Shown: positions 7,489 through 16,423 of the stretch, one piece after another
Position numbering within the stretch: position 1 is the stretch's first letter
How the letters are laid out: the number at the start of each line of letters is the position of its first letter
NCBI RefSeq assembly: GCF_001580995.1
Contig: NZ_LHZU01000144.1
Span: forward strand, 1-64,000
Reading direction: 5' to 3'
DNA from: Acetobacter senegalensis
GTDB lineage: Bacteria; Pseudomonadota; Alphaproteobacteria; Acetobacterales; Acetobacteraceae
DNA: 64,000 nt
Position numbers and translations under genes: made by a program
The notes under the pieces: generated by a model
The model's input: only the letters and a program-made list of their open reading frames with translations
Databases searched by the model: none
Told to the model about the DNA's origin: nothing

Positions 7489-10400
7489 GATTCTACCGGT
7501 CCCCGTGCCGCGGCTCGCCGCTCGCACCATGCTTCCATCTCGTAATAGAAGGTTGGCAGGATAAAGAGGGTCAGAATGGTGGCAATGCCAAGCCCCCCGA
7601 CCACCACCGTGGCCAGTCCACGCTGCACGTCCGTGCCAATGCCCGTGGCAAGAGCGGCTGGCAGCATGCCCATGCTGGCGACTGTTGCCGTCATCAACAC
7701 AGGGCGAAAACGCTCCCCTGCACCTTCCAGCACTGCATCCCGCAACGGCACCCCATCTGCCCGGTGCCGATTAATGTTGGAGACCATGATGATGCCGTTC
7801 TGCACCGCCACCCCGAACAAGGCGATAAAACCAACTGCCGTCGCCACATTCAGCGTTTCACCGCGCACCTGTAGCGCAACAAGGCCACCCAGCAGGGCCA
7901 GAGGCACCACCGCCAGCACCAGAACAGCCTGACGGAGTTTACGGAACTCACCAAACAGCAGCACCAGCATAATGGCGAGCATGATGGCCAACGCCACGCT
8001 CAGCCGGGCCTGCGCGCGCTGCTGTTGCTCAAACTCGCCTGCCCATTCCAGCCGATAAAGAGCCGGATTGAAATGGACCTCGCTGGCAATGCGCTTCTGT
8101 GCATCTGCCAGATACTCAGACAACGGGCGTTTGCCGTTATCCACGCGCAGGGTGATCTGGCGCTCCGTCATCTCGTGCGAGATGGTGCCTTCGCCTGTTT
8201 TCAGGCTGATATCCGCCACCATTTCCAGCGGAATCTGCGCCCCGTTGGCAGCGGTAAGCGGAAGGTGACCAAGCTGGCGCAGATTGCTGACGCTGGCAGG
8301 CGGCACACGAATGGTCATGTTATAGGTGCGGTCTGCAATATAGATCTGGCTAATGGGCGCATCCCCCACAGCATTGCCCACCACAGCCATGATATCCGCA
8401 ACGGAGATACCGTAGCGCGCTGCGGCCCGACGATTGGCCACAATATTGAGCTGCGGAATTTCCGGTTCCTGAAAAATGGAGGCTTCGGTTGTGCCGGGCA
8501 CGCTCTTCAGCACAGATACAATCTGACTGCCAATATGCCGCAGTTCCCGCGCATCGTTCCCGTAAACACGCAGCACCAGAGCGGAATGGGCACCACCTAC
8601 CTGATCATTCATACCATCGGCAATGGGCTGACTGATGCCGAAGGTAATGCCAGGAATCTGGTTCAGCCGATTGCGTAACTTGACGATAAACTGCGCCTTG
8701 TTCTCCCCATGCGGCCATGTGTCATAAGGCTTCAGGCCAACGGGCACTTCAATGTGAGAGGGAGTCCATGGGTCTGTGCCGGAATCATTCCGGCCAAGCT
8801 GCGTGACGGCGTAGGATGTTTCCGGGAACGAGCGGATAGCCTTGCGCACTTCATCTGCCATGGCGCCTGCTTTTTCCAGAGAAAGGCCGGAGGGTAACTG
8901 CACCTGAAGCCACAAAGCGCCTTCATCCATATCGGGCAGGAACTCCCGCCCGGTATGGGCGCCGAGCACCAACACCAGAATAAACGCGACAACCGCACCC
9001 AGATAGGCCAGTCGCGGGCGACGCATGGCGTGGTCCAGCCCCTGATGATAGAGCGTGTGGAGCTTTTCAAGCGGCTTGTTATGAAAGATCTTGTGGGGCT
9101 TGCGCATGGCCAGAAACGCCAGAGACGGCGTGAGCACAATGGCGCTGAGCAATGCCCCCAGCAGAGCAAAGCTGACCGTATAGGCCATGGGCCGGAACAG
9201 CCGTCCCTCCGCCCCCACAAAGGCGAACAATGGACTATACGCCACAATGATCACCAGTGTGGAAAACACGATGGCGCGGCCCACGTGCCGGGTCATGCCC
9301 TCCACGTCATCCAGCGTCATGGTATGGTCAGGCCGGGCTTCACGCATACGCAGAATGGATTCCGTCACCACAATCGCGCCATCCACAATCACGCCGAAAT
9401 CAATCGCCCCCAGTGAGAACAGATTGGCCGGCATGCCCAGCAGACTCATGATGACAAACACCGTGGCCAAGGCCAGCGGAATGGTGATGGCCGCCACAAT
9501 GGCGCTTCGCGGGCTGCCCAGAAACAGAATGAGAATGACAAAGACCAGCCCCACACCTTCCATGACGGTATGGGTCACTTTTTCCGTGGTGGCGTGAACC
9601 AGATTATCGCGGTCCAGATAGGGGACAATCCGCACGCCTTGCGGTTCAAGCTGCTTTTGCAGGGCCGCAACACGCGCATGAAGAAGTTGAAGAACGTGGG
9701 AGGCATTCTCGCCTGTCACCATGGTGACAATGCCTTCAATGGTGTCGGGGTTGGAATCCTTGCCCAGAATCCCTTCCCGCACCTGATGCCCCAGTTGCAT
9801 ACGGCCCAGTTCACGCAGGAAAACCGGTACGCCATCATGTTGGGAGACCGGAATATCACCCATATCATCCAGCGTGTGGATCATGCCCACACCGCGCACA
9901 ATATAGGACTGCTCCCCACGCGCCACGCGGCCGCCGCCCGCATTCACGCTACTGTTGCGAATGGCATCCAGAACATCATTCACCCCGATGCCATAACGGT
10001 ACAACGCCGCAGGATCGAGCAAGAGCTGGTATTCCCGCGTAAAGCCGCCAAAATTGTTGATGGCCGCCACACCCTGAACCTTGGTCAGCGCCGGAACCAC
10101 AATCCAGCGCTGAATCTCGGAAAGCTGCATCAGGTTCTGCCGGTCTGATTCCAGCGTGTAGCGGAAAATTTCACCCGATGGACTGCTGACAGGGCCGAGG
10201 CTGGCCGTGACCCCTGGCGGCAGAGTAACCTGCGCCAGTTGCTCCGTCACCCGCTGGCGGGCGGCATACACATTCACCCCATCCCGAAAAATCAGGTTGA
10301 TGAGGGATAATCCGAATGTGCTGCTGGACCGGCTACTGGCAAGCCCCGGTGTGGCAGCCAGTTGGCGTTCAAGGGGGATGGTAATCTGCTGTTCCACCTC

Positions 10401-10577
10401 TTCCGCCGCCAAGCCGGAGCTCTGCGTGGTCACCTGAACCGAGACCGCGCCCAGATCAGGATAAGCCTCTACAGGCAGGTCTTTCCACGCCCAGCCGCCC
10501 CACAGGGCGAGAATGGCCATGGCCACAAAAACAATCCGTCTCTCCCGCAGGCAGGCTGCGATAATCCGCTCAATCAT
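7485..10577 (-). CDS. Heavy-metal-type RND efflux pump (CusA/CzcA family)
   Basis: This 1030-residue inner-membrane proton antiporter exports its substrate through the adaptor and outer-membrane channel. It has the RND layout of 12 membrane segments with two large periplasmic loops. TM4 carries DFGVIVDGAIVVTE, the Asp/Asp/Glu proton-relay pattern of the heavy-metal-efflux subfamily (CzcA, CusA, CnrA), which separates it from the AcrB drug-pump subfamily. Start overlaps the adaptor stop by 8 bases and stop overlaps the channel start by 4 bases, so translation of the three genes is coupled. Which metal it exports cannot be told. There is no CopZ- or CusF-like protein nearby and no obvious His-rich region. 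Some members of this subfamily in acetic acid bacteria may export organic compounds instead. Confidence 0.92.
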   Translation of the reverse strand: MIERIIAACLRERRIVFVAMAILALWGGWAWKDLPVEAYPDLGAVSVQVTTQSSGLAAEEVEQQITIPLERQLAATPGLASSRSSSTFGLSLINLIFRDGVNVYAARQRVTEQLAQVTLPPGVTASLGPVSSPSGEIFRYTLESDRQNLMQLSEIQRWIVVPALTKVQGVAAINNFGGFTREYQLLLDPAALYRYGIGVNDVLDAIRNSSVNAGGGRVARGEQSYIVRGVGMIHTLDDMGDIPVSQHDGVPVFLRELGRMQLGHQVREGILGKDSNPDTIEGIVTMVTGENASHVLQLLHARVAALQKQLEPQGVRIVPYLDRDNLVHATTEKVTHTVMEGVGLVFVILILFLGSPRSAIVAAITIPLALATVFVIMSLLGMPANLFSLGAIDFGVIVDGAIVVTESILRMREARPDHTMTLDDVEGMTRHVGRAIVFSTLVIIVAYSPLFAFVGAEGRLFRPMAYTVSFALLGALLSAIVLTPSLAFLAMRKPHKIFHNKPLEKLHTLYHQGLDHAMRRPRLAYLGAVVAFILVLVLGAHTGREFLPDMDEGALWLQVQLPSGLSLEKAGAMADEVRKAIRSFPETSYAVTQLGRNDSGTDPWTPSHIEVPVGLKPYDTWPHGENKAQFIVKLRNRLNQIPGITFGISQPIADGMNDQVGGAHSALVLRVYGNDARELRHIGSQIVSVLKSVPGTTEASIFQEPEIPQLNIVANRRAAARYGISVADIMAVVGNAVGDAPISQIYIADRTYNMTIRVPPASVSNLRQLGHLPLTAANGAQIPLEMVADISLKTGEGTISHEMTERQITLRVDNGKRPLSEYLADAQKRIASEVHFNPALYRLEWAGEFEQQQRAQARLSVALAIMLAIMLVLLFGEFRKLRQAVLVLAVVPLALLGGLVALQVRGETLNVATAVGFIALFGVAVQNGIIMVSNINRHRADGVPLRDAVLEGAGERFRPVLMTATVASMGMLPAALATGIGTDVQRGLATVVVGGLGIATILTLFILPTFYYEMEAWCERRAAARGPVES

Positions 10578-11700
10578 CGTTCAGCAGGACCCCGCCGCGG
10601 GTCACAATCCGTTCCCCTACCTTCAGGCCGGAGAGCACCTCGGTATCTTCACCTTCATCATAGGAGATCGTCACAACACGCCGCTGAAACGTCCATGGCG
10701 CAACCTCCACAAACACGGTCACCCGGTCATTGTTCATCAGCAGGGCCGATTGCGGCACCATCAGGCCGGGAGGCTGCCTTAACTGAATGGCCACCGTGGC
10801 GAACATATTGGGTTTGAGGTCTTCATCCGGGTTGGGCACCGGGATCATGGCGCGCAGCCGGCGCGTTTCAGGGTGCAGATCCGGCTCCACCGTTGCAATC
10901 TGCCCTGGCAGCACCACGCCTTCCCGCCCCGGAAGCGTGATGGAGACGGATTGGCCCACATGCATGTCATCCACATCCGCCTCGGCAACATCCGCCACTG
11001 CCCAGACTTCAGAGAGATCTTCCACCCGCAGCAGGGGAGCTGTGATATCCGTCACATTCATGCCGGGCGCCACCGTGACAGACGCCACCACACCATCCAT
11101 GGGCGCCCGCATGACCAATTTGCCGTCTGTATCCACCTGATTCGTCAGGGACGCGACTCTTGCCTGCGCGCGGCGTTCTTCGGCTTCCGCTTCCTGCAAG
11201 GCTGCGCGGGCTGCCTCCACATCCTTGGTGGCGGCACCGCCTGCCTGCCGGACCTCCTGCGCACGCGCCAGAGCAGCGCGCGCCTGCACCAGCCCGGCCT
11301 GCGCCTTGGCTTCATCCGTCGTGGCCTGCGCCATATCCCCGGAAAGAAGGGTCAGCAGGTCCTGCCCTTTGCGCACGTGCTGACCGGGCACAACAGAAAC
11401 AGAAACCACATGCCCTGTAACAGGGGCCAACACGGGCAAAACACGGGACGGTTCAGCCACAATGGAACCCGGCACGGAAAGCGTATCGCGCGGGGCAGAC
11501 ATCCGCACCGGGGTCACCTGCAGTTGCTGCCGCAATGGTGACGATTCCGGAACCGTCAGCGTGCCGTCCAGCCCCACAACCACGCTGGTGGTGCCCGTGG
11601 CGTATGCTTCTCCCTGCAGCGTGCAGAGAGCCACGGCCAGAGCGCCCGCCATGAAGGGCCTGTGAAAAGAACGCAGGGAAAAAGGGAAGCTAAACATCAT
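10570..11700 (-). CDS. RND efflux periplasmic adaptor (CusB/CzcB-type membrane fusion protein)
   Basis: This 376-residue adaptor bridges the RND pump and the outer-membrane channel. It has a signal sequence in the first 35 residues or so, then a biotinyl-lipoyl-like domain, an alpha-helical hairpin rich in Ala, Glu and Arg (about residues 110-175), a second lipoyl half and a beta-barrel domain. The ATG at 11700 is chosen because it gives a normal signal peptide. The open frame runs to 11766 without a better start. It is the first gene of the adaptor-pump-channel operon (11700 down to 5950). No regulator gene of the MerR, CopR or ArsR type is adjacent, so control is unclear. Confidence 0.9.
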   Translation of the reverse strand: MMFSFPFSLRSFHRPFMAGALAVALCTLQGEAYATGTTSVVVGLDGTLTVPESSPLRQQLQVTPVRMSAPRDTLSVPGSIVAEPSRVLPVLAPVTGHVVSVSVVPGQHVRKGQDLLTLLSGDMAQATTDEAKAQAGLVQARAALARAQEVRQAGGAATKDVEAARAALQEAEAEERRAQARVASLTNQVDTDGKLVMRAPMDGVVASVTVAPGMNVTDITAPLLRVEDLSEVWAVADVAEADVDDMHVGQSVSITLPGREGVVLPGQIATVEPDLHPETRRLRAMIPVPNPDEDLKPNMFATVAIQLRQPPGLMVPQSALLMNNDRVTVFVEVAPWTFQRRVVTISYDEGEDTEVLSGLKVGERIVTRGGVLLNDD

Positions 11701-12105
11701 GACAACAATCCGTCCCGACGGCAGAAAACCTGAAAAGCACGCATCGGTCCGCACATTTTTACACAAGACGGAAAAGCGCCACTTTGTGGAGACTTAAAAC
11801 TCAGGGGTCTTATTCTGTGTATGGGGTGCGTATGTAAACAACCCGCCAGACCTTTGCCAGAGCTTTGACCGGGACACTGATTTCAACCCGGAAACCTGCC
11901 CCATAGGCACAGGCTGCCGATAAAAAGCAAAACTTAAAAACACGTTCAAAGACATCCTGCTCCATGACACACCGTGCATTAAGCCGAACGTGCAGAAAAA
12001 TTCACCCTGCTCGTGTGTTTTTAATCAAAATTTTACAGTGGATTTCTTTGCTGTTCTTGTACAGAGCCCGTCAAACGATCCAGCTCGCGACAACAGACCC
12101 TCCAT
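11701..12105. other. Intergenic region between efflux operon and degP
   Basis: About 400 bases upstream of the efflux operon and downstream of degP. It must hold the efflux promoter on the minus strand, but no convincing -35/-10 pair or operator stands out. A 61-codon minus-strand frame at 11794-11979 has no ribosome-binding site and no recognisable feature. Confidence 0.5.
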
Positions 12106-12140
12106 AAAAAAAGCGCCAGCCCCGAAAGGCCGACGCTTTT
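12106..12140 (-). terminator. Terminator downstream of degP
   Basis: On the minus strand a stem (AAAAGCG / CGCTTTT outer, with an inner GGC/GCC) is followed by a T run from the A tract at 12106-12112. It begins 26 bases after the degP stop. Confidence 0.7.
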
Positions 12141-12165
12141 CCGGTTTTCTTACCGGCTTGGTTTA

Positions 12166-13743
12166 TTAGTCGTCATCATTCCCGTCATTATCGGACGAAT
12201 CTCCGCCAGAACTTCCATCTGGAGAAATAGCGATGAAGAGGGACTGACCATCACGCAGAACGCGCAGGAGCACCGGCTTTTTGGCTGCCAGAGTCGCCCT
12301 GACCGCCGTAACGGCCGCCCGTGGCGCATCCACCGACTGCCCGCCAACAGACTGAATGATGTCTCCTGGGCGAATACCAGCCTGATCTGCCGGAGAACCG
12401 GGCTGGATATCATTCACCACAACGCCATGCACATCATTGCCCAGACCAAGCTGGCGACGCACATCCGCATTCAGCGGGGCCAGAGAAACGCCCAGATGCG
12501 GGCCGGAAGCCGCGCCGCCACCTACACCACCATCATTGCCAGCCGTGGCCAGATTACCGATCTTGATGGTAACGGTCTGCGGTTTGCCTGCACGAATGTA
12601 GCCCATTTTGGCATCTGTATTCGGTGCAAGAGACGCCACCCGCACCGCCAGATCATGCGGTGATGTCACTTTCTGGCCGTTGAAATCGGTAATGACGTCT
12701 TCCGCTTTCAGGCCGGCTTTTTCTGCCGGACTATCAGGCGTTACACTCGCCACAAGCGCCCCGGCCGGAGCCGAGCCATCGCTGGAAGACGGCAGGTTGA
12801 GCGCCTTGGCCATGGCGGGGGAGATCACCTGCGCGTTTACGCCCAGATAACCGCGCACCACATGGCCGGTTTTACGCAACTGATCCGTGACACTCCGCAC
12901 GGTGTCAGACGGAATGGCAAATCCGATACCAATGGACCCACCGCCTGAAGGGGAGAGAATGGCCGTATTGACCCCAACAACCTTGCCATCCTGCGTGAAC
13001 AGCGGACCGCCGGAGTTACCACGGTTGATGGGCGCATCAATCTGAATGAAGTTGTCGTACGGGCCTTCATTGATGTCACGCCCACGGGCCGAGACGATCC
13101 CCGCAGTAACAGTACCGCCCAGACCATAAGGATTCCCTACGGCCACAACCCATTCACCGGGCTGTACATCGTCCGATTCACCCAGTTCGATAAAGGGTAG
13201 CTTCTGGGAGGATGTCACTTTCAAGAGTGCCAGATCGGTCTTTCCGTCCCGCCCGATAATCTTGGCCGGAAGGGTGGTGCCGTCATCAAGCGTGACAGTA
13301 ACCTTGGTGGCCCCTTTCACTACATGGTTGTTGGTCACCACATAGCCATCAGCAGAAATGACAAAGCCTGACCCGCGCGCTTCTACCAGTTGGCGGGAGT
13401 GCTGAGGGGCCATCTGGAACGGGAAAGGAAAGGGAAAGGGCATGCCGCCCATACCGCCACCCATGCCACCGTTTTCATCTTCCACCGAATCCGCCTTGAG
13501 CATGGACGTGATGGAAACCACAGCAGGTTTGACCTGTTTCACCAGATTGACAAAATCTGGAATTTTCTGGCCCTGACCGCTGGGTTTGATAGCCCCGGCA
13601 TCCTGTGCGTGGGCTGCGTTATAGCCCATAATCGCTAAAGGTCCTGCGCCCACATCCACCATCAGGCTTACCCCGGCCAGCAGGGCCAGCAGTGTCTTGC
13701 GGCGAGACCGCCCGAAAAATTTTGACACAGATTTTTCCGACAT
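12166..13743 (-). CDS. degP: Periplasmic serine protease DegP/HtrA (DO family)
   Basis: This 525-residue envelope protease and chaperone degrades or holds misfolded periplasmic proteins. From ATG 13743 it has an N-terminal signal (about residues 1-46, ending AHAQ). An Arg-Arg pair (GRSRRK) precedes the hydrophobic core, so Tat export is possible but not certain. The catalytic triad is His140 (TNNHV), Asp170 (KTDLALL) and Ser244 (GNSGGPLF). Two PDZ domains follow at about 280-375 and 420-500. The LA-loop region holds a Met/Gly/Pro/Phe-rich stretch near 93-111. The C-terminus is Asp/Ser/Asn rich. The open frame extends to 13995 through the end of tadA, but that extension lacks a signal sequence and looks spurious. 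Confidence 0.93.
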   Translation of the reverse strand: MSEKSVSKFFGRSRRKTLLALLAGVSLMVDVGAGPLAIMGYNAAHAQDAGAIKPSGQGQKIPDFVNLVKQVKPAVVSITSMLKADSVEDENGGMGGGMGGMPFPFPFPFQMAPQHSRQLVEARGSGFVISADGYVVTNNHVVKGATKVTVTLDDGTTLPAKIIGRDGKTDLALLKVTSSQKLPFIELGESDDVQPGEWVVAVGNPYGLGGTVTAGIVSARGRDINEGPYDNFIQIDAPINRGNSGGPLFTQDGKVVGVNTAILSPSGGGSIGIGFAIPSDTVRSVTDQLRKTGHVVRGYLGVNAQVISPAMAKALNLPSSSDGSAPAGALVASVTPDSPAEKAGLKAEDVITDFNGQKVTSPHDLAVRVASLAPNTDAKMGYIRAGKPQTVTIKIGNLATAGNDGGVGGGAASGPHLGVSLAPLNADVRRQLGLGNDVHGVVVNDIQPGSPADQAGIRPGDIIQSVGGQSVDAPRAAVTAVRATLAAKKPVLLRVLRDGQSLFIAISPDGSSGGDSSDNDGNDDD

Positions 13744-13906
13744 CACGTTTCCGACTGTTCCTTGCATTGTCAGGCAGGGCAGTGCCCCACCCGGGCGCGG
13801 CATTGGGCCACCCTGTTCCCGCATCTTAACCGGCCTTTTTTGCCTAGTGCCAGACGCTTGTAAGGATAAGATGGTTCCTTGCCCCCAAAAACAAAAGACC
13901 CTGAGT

Positions 13907-14374
13907 TCAGGAATCCGCTGACAGCGGTGCGCCCCGCAGAGTCTGAAAAAATGTTTTAAGCAGATCAGCGGCTTCGCGCTCCCGCACCCCGCCAATTACG
14001 TCCGGCCTGTGCAGACTTTCCGGGCGATAGGGCACACGGGGCCCGTGCTCCATTCCTCCCCCTTTTGGGTCATACGCACCAAACAACACGCGCCCGACGC
14101 GAAAATGCGTAATGGCTGCGGCACACATGGGGCAGGGCTCAAGCGTGACCACCAGCGTGCAATCCGCCAGCCTCTGCCCCCCCCGTAGCCGCACGGCCTC
14201 GCGCATGACCAACATTTCCGCATGGGCAGAGGGGTCATGCCATTCCTCAACACGGTTGCCATTCTGGGCCAGCACAGCGCCATCAGGCCCAAGCACTACG
14301 GCCCCCACCGGCACTTCGCCCCGGCTGGCCGCCGCCTGCGCCTGCTGGAGAGCAAGCTCCATTCCGTTTTTCAT
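13907..14374 (-). CDS. tadA: tRNA-specific adenosine deaminase
   Basis: TadA converts adenosine-34 to inosine in the wobble position of tRNA-Arg(ACG). The 155-residue protein has the zinc deaminase signature: His51 and Glu53 (HAE) and Cys81 and Cys84 (PCPMC). Asn and Ala residues around the active site agree with TadA more than with cytidine deaminases. The ATG at 14374 is preceded by GGAGGGAG, an excellent ribosome-binding site. It lies upstream of degP on the same strand, 163 bases from the degP start. The guanine-deaminase or riboflavin-deaminase families share the motif, but length and N-terminus favour TadA. Confidence 0.92.
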   Translation of the reverse strand: MKNGMELALQQAQAAASRGEVPVGAVVLGPDGAVLAQNGNRVEEWHDPSAHAEMLVMREAVRLRGGQRLADCTLVVTLEPCPMCAAAITHFRVGRVLFGAYDPKGGGMEHGPRVPYRPESLHRPDVIGGVREREAADLLKTFFQTLRGAPLSADS

Positions 14375-14572
14375 GCACTCCCTCCGCGCTTGCCGCCACG
14401 CACGATAGTGCCGGTATGTAACGTTTCAACAGGGGATGCCGCGCCCCTGCCTCACAAAATGTGTCAATCCTCACACACTGTTCTGACCCAAAGCCTATCT
14501 GGCCCAAATTAAGGCACGGTTTTTTCTTGCATCTCTGCAACCTTTGCTGTCATCATGCCTTATAGATGCCAT

Positions 14573-14592
14573 GATCTGTTCTGTAACAGATC
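14573..14592 (+). repeat. Hairpin 1 in leader of a small ORF
   Basis: A perfect 8-bp inverted repeat (GATCTGTT / AACAGATC) with a CTGT loop. It is followed 18 bases later by a second perfect hairpin, both ahead of the small ORF at 14655. Confidence 0.6.
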
Positions 14593-14610
14593 GCGCGGTA
14601 GGTTGTTTCC

Positions 14611-14632
14611 ATCAGGCCCTCAAAAGCCTGAT
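14611..14632 (+). repeat. Hairpin 2 in leader of a small ORF
   Basis: A perfect 7-bp inverted repeat (ATCAGGC / GCCTGAT) with an 8-base loop. It ends 6 bases before a purine-rich ribosome-binding site (GGGAAAGGA). Confidence 0.6.
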
Positions 14633-14654
14633 CTTGCGGGAAAGGATCAGTACA

Positions 14655-14786
14655 ATGCATAGCCTGTCTCTCATCCTGGCCGCTGCGGCCATCGGCCTTG
14701 GACTCTCTGTTGTGGACCGGACGGTTAATGAACCCTCTCCTACACCGGCGCGTACCATTCATCATACGTCTTTTCTACCGGGCTAA
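14655..14786 (+). CDS. Possible 43-residue membrane or secreted peptide
   Basis: A short frame starting at ATG 14655 encodes 43 residues. A hydrophobic helix lies at about residues 3-19 (rich in Leu, Ile, Ala and Gly), followed by a polar Pro/Thr-rich tail. GGGAAAGGA lies 8-16 bases before the start, and two perfect hairpins precede it. This is what a small membrane protein or exported peptide with a structured leader would look like. No family is recognised. It could be chance, since the frame is short. The region between tadA and the amidotransferase has no other candidate gene. Confidence 0.4.
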   Translation: MHSLSLILAAAAIGLGLSVVDRTVNEPSPTPARTIHHTSFLPG

Positions 14787-14916
14787 CGCCCTCTTTTCTT
14801 TCAACCAAAAAATTAAAGACACTCCGGTAACGGGCAGATAAGCGCGTGCAAAACATCTGCCGCTATGGCAGTGAAGAAACGTTACCTTTGCGCTTTTTAC
14901 TCAAGAACCCGGATAA

Positions 14917-15645
14917 ATGACCGCACGCCGTCCTGTTATTGGCATTACGCTTGATCATGAAGCAGGCGGCACAGACCGTTATTCCAGATTTCCGTGGTAT
15001 GCCCTGCGAGAGAATTACATGTCCGCTGTCTCTACAGCGGGCGGGTTGCCTGTGGCCTTGCCGCTCTTCCCGCAACTGGCGGGGGAGTATCTTCCCCATA
15101 TTGACGGACTGCTGATTACAGGCGGGGCGTTTGACATTGACCCCACCCTGTATGGTGACACCACCTGCCATGAGACCATCACCCTGCGCCCCCGCCGTAC
15201 GCAGGCGGAAACGGCTTATCTGGCAGCAGCACTGCATCAGAACACCCCCGTTCTGGGCATTTGCGGGGGCATGCAGCTTATGGCCGTGGCCCTTGGGGGC
15301 ACGCTGATCCAGCATATCCCAGCCTCCTTCCCGGATGCCCTGCCGCATGAGCAACCCAACCCCCGTGATGAAGCCAGCCATGCCGTAAACATTACGCCCC
15401 ACACGCTGCTGGCGCAGATTGCCACCACCAGCCATATGGCGGTCAATTCCTCCCATCATCAGGCCGTGCGCACGCCCGGCCGGGCCGTTGTGAACGCCAT
15501 GGCAGAAGATGGGCTGATTGAAGGCATAGAAGACCCCACCCAACGATTTTGCCTAGGGGTGCAATGGCACCCCGAATTTGGCATAGACCCGGGCGACCGG
15601 AAGATTTTTAACGCCTTTATTCAGGCGGCAGGAGAAACAGAGTGA
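14917..15645 (+). CDS. Class I glutamine amidotransferase-like hydrolase (gamma-glutamyl-GABA hydrolase family)
   Basis: This 242-residue cytosolic protein belongs to the peptidase C26/PuuD group, which hydrolyses gamma-glutamyl amides such as gamma-glutamyl-GABA. The nucleophile motif GICGGMQ is at about residues 112-118, and the catalytic His-Glu pair is in QWHPEFG near residues 218-224. The oxyanion-side ITGGAFDIDP is also typical of the family. No other putrescine-catabolism gene is adjacent, so the in vivo substrate is open. Its stop overlaps the next start as GTGA, so it is translationally coupled to an rRNA pseudouridine synthase, an unusual partner that suggests simple operon packing. 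Confidence 0.85.
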   Translation: MTARRPVIGITLDHEAGGTDRYSRFPWYALRENYMSAVSTAGGLPVALPLFPQLAGEYLPHIDGLLITGGAFDIDPTLYGDTTCHETITLRPRRTQAETAYLAAALHQNTPVLGICGGMQLMAVALGGTLIQHIPASFPDALPHEQPNPRDEASHAVNITPHTLLAQIATTSHMAVNSSHHQAVRTPGRAVVNAMAEDGLIEGIEDPTQRFCLGVQWHPEFGIDPGDRKIFNAFIQAAGETE

Positions 15646-16421
15646 CGCAGGAACCGCGTGGAGAACGCATTGCCAAATGGCTGGGCCGCACAGGTGTAGC
15701 CAGCAGGCGCGATGCGGAACGGATGATTGAGGAAGGACGGGTGCGCCTGAATGGCCAACCTGTGACCCATCCCGCCACGTTTGTGACCGAGCAGGATCTG
15801 GTGCAGGTGGATGGCAAGGCCGTTTCCTCCCCTGACCGCACCCGGCTATGGCGCTACCACAAGCCCGACGGGCTGGTAACCACACATAAAGACCCGGAAG
15901 GCCGCCCCACGGTTTTTGCCTCTCTGCCGGAAGGAATGCCCCGTGTTATCAGCGTCGGCCGACTGGATCTGAACAGTGAAGGCCTGCTGCTGCTGACCAA
16001 TGATGGTGAACTGGCACGTCGGCTGGAACTACCTTCCAATGGGTGGATTCGCCGCTATCGTGTGCGGGTGTTTGGTGTGGTGGATGAAGCGCGTCTTGCG
16101 GCGTTAGCGGAAGGCAGCGTGTTTGAAGGTGTGCGCTACGGCCCCATTGATGCAGGGCTGGATTCCCGCAAGGGCGACAATGCGTGGCTTACGGTTTCCC
16201 TCCGCGAAGGCAAGAATCGTGAAATCCGTAAAGTGATGGCAGGCCTTAACCTGCATGTCAGCCGCCTGATCCGCACCAGCTACGGCCCCTTCCAGCTTGG
16301 CACACTCAAGCGCGGAGAACTGGAAGAAGTGCCAGGCAAGATTCTGCGTGAACAAATGCCCAAAGGGCCAGAGAAAAGCGGGTCCCGCACCTCCGCCTCC
16401 AAGCCCCGCCCAACGCGCTAG
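15642..16421 (+). CDS. rluB: rRNA pseudouridine synthase of the RsuA/RluB/E/F family
   Basis: This 259-residue enzyme isomerises uridine to pseudouridine in ribosomal RNA. An S4 RNA-binding domain occupies residues 1-60 (RIAKWLGRTGVASRRDAERM). The catalytic domain holds VGRLDLNSEGLL with the conserved Asp near residue 107, and the later KGKNREIRK-like segment reads EGKNREIRKVM. The C-terminus is a basic tail. The GTG start at 15642 overlaps the upstream stop by 4 bases. Within the family, length and the S4 domain favour RluB (23S U2605) or RsuA; the gene symbol is a best guess. rsmD follows 2 bases after the stop, forming an rRNA-modification pair. Confidence 0.85.
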   Translation: MTQEPRGERIAKWLGRTGVASRRDAERMIEEGRVRLNGQPVTHPATFVTEQDLVQVDGKAVSSPDRTRLWRYHKPDGLVTTHKDPEGRPTVFASLPEGMPRVISVGRLDLNSEGLLLLTNDGELARRLELPSNGWIRRYRVRVFGVVDEARLAALAEGSVFEGVRYGPIDAGLDSRKGDNAWLTVSLREGKNREIRKVMAGLNLHVSRLIRTSYGPFQLGTLKRGELEEVPGKILREQMPKGPEKSGSRTSASKPRPTR

Positions 16422-16423
16422 AC

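Noticed and set aside
11794-11979. 61-codon minus-strand frame upstream of the efflux operon
   Set aside because: No ribosome-binding site, no motif, and located where a promoter is expected.
13744-13995. 84-codon N-terminal extension of DegP
   Set aside because: It overlaps the end of tadA and would bury the signal peptide; ATG 13743 gives a normal exported protein.
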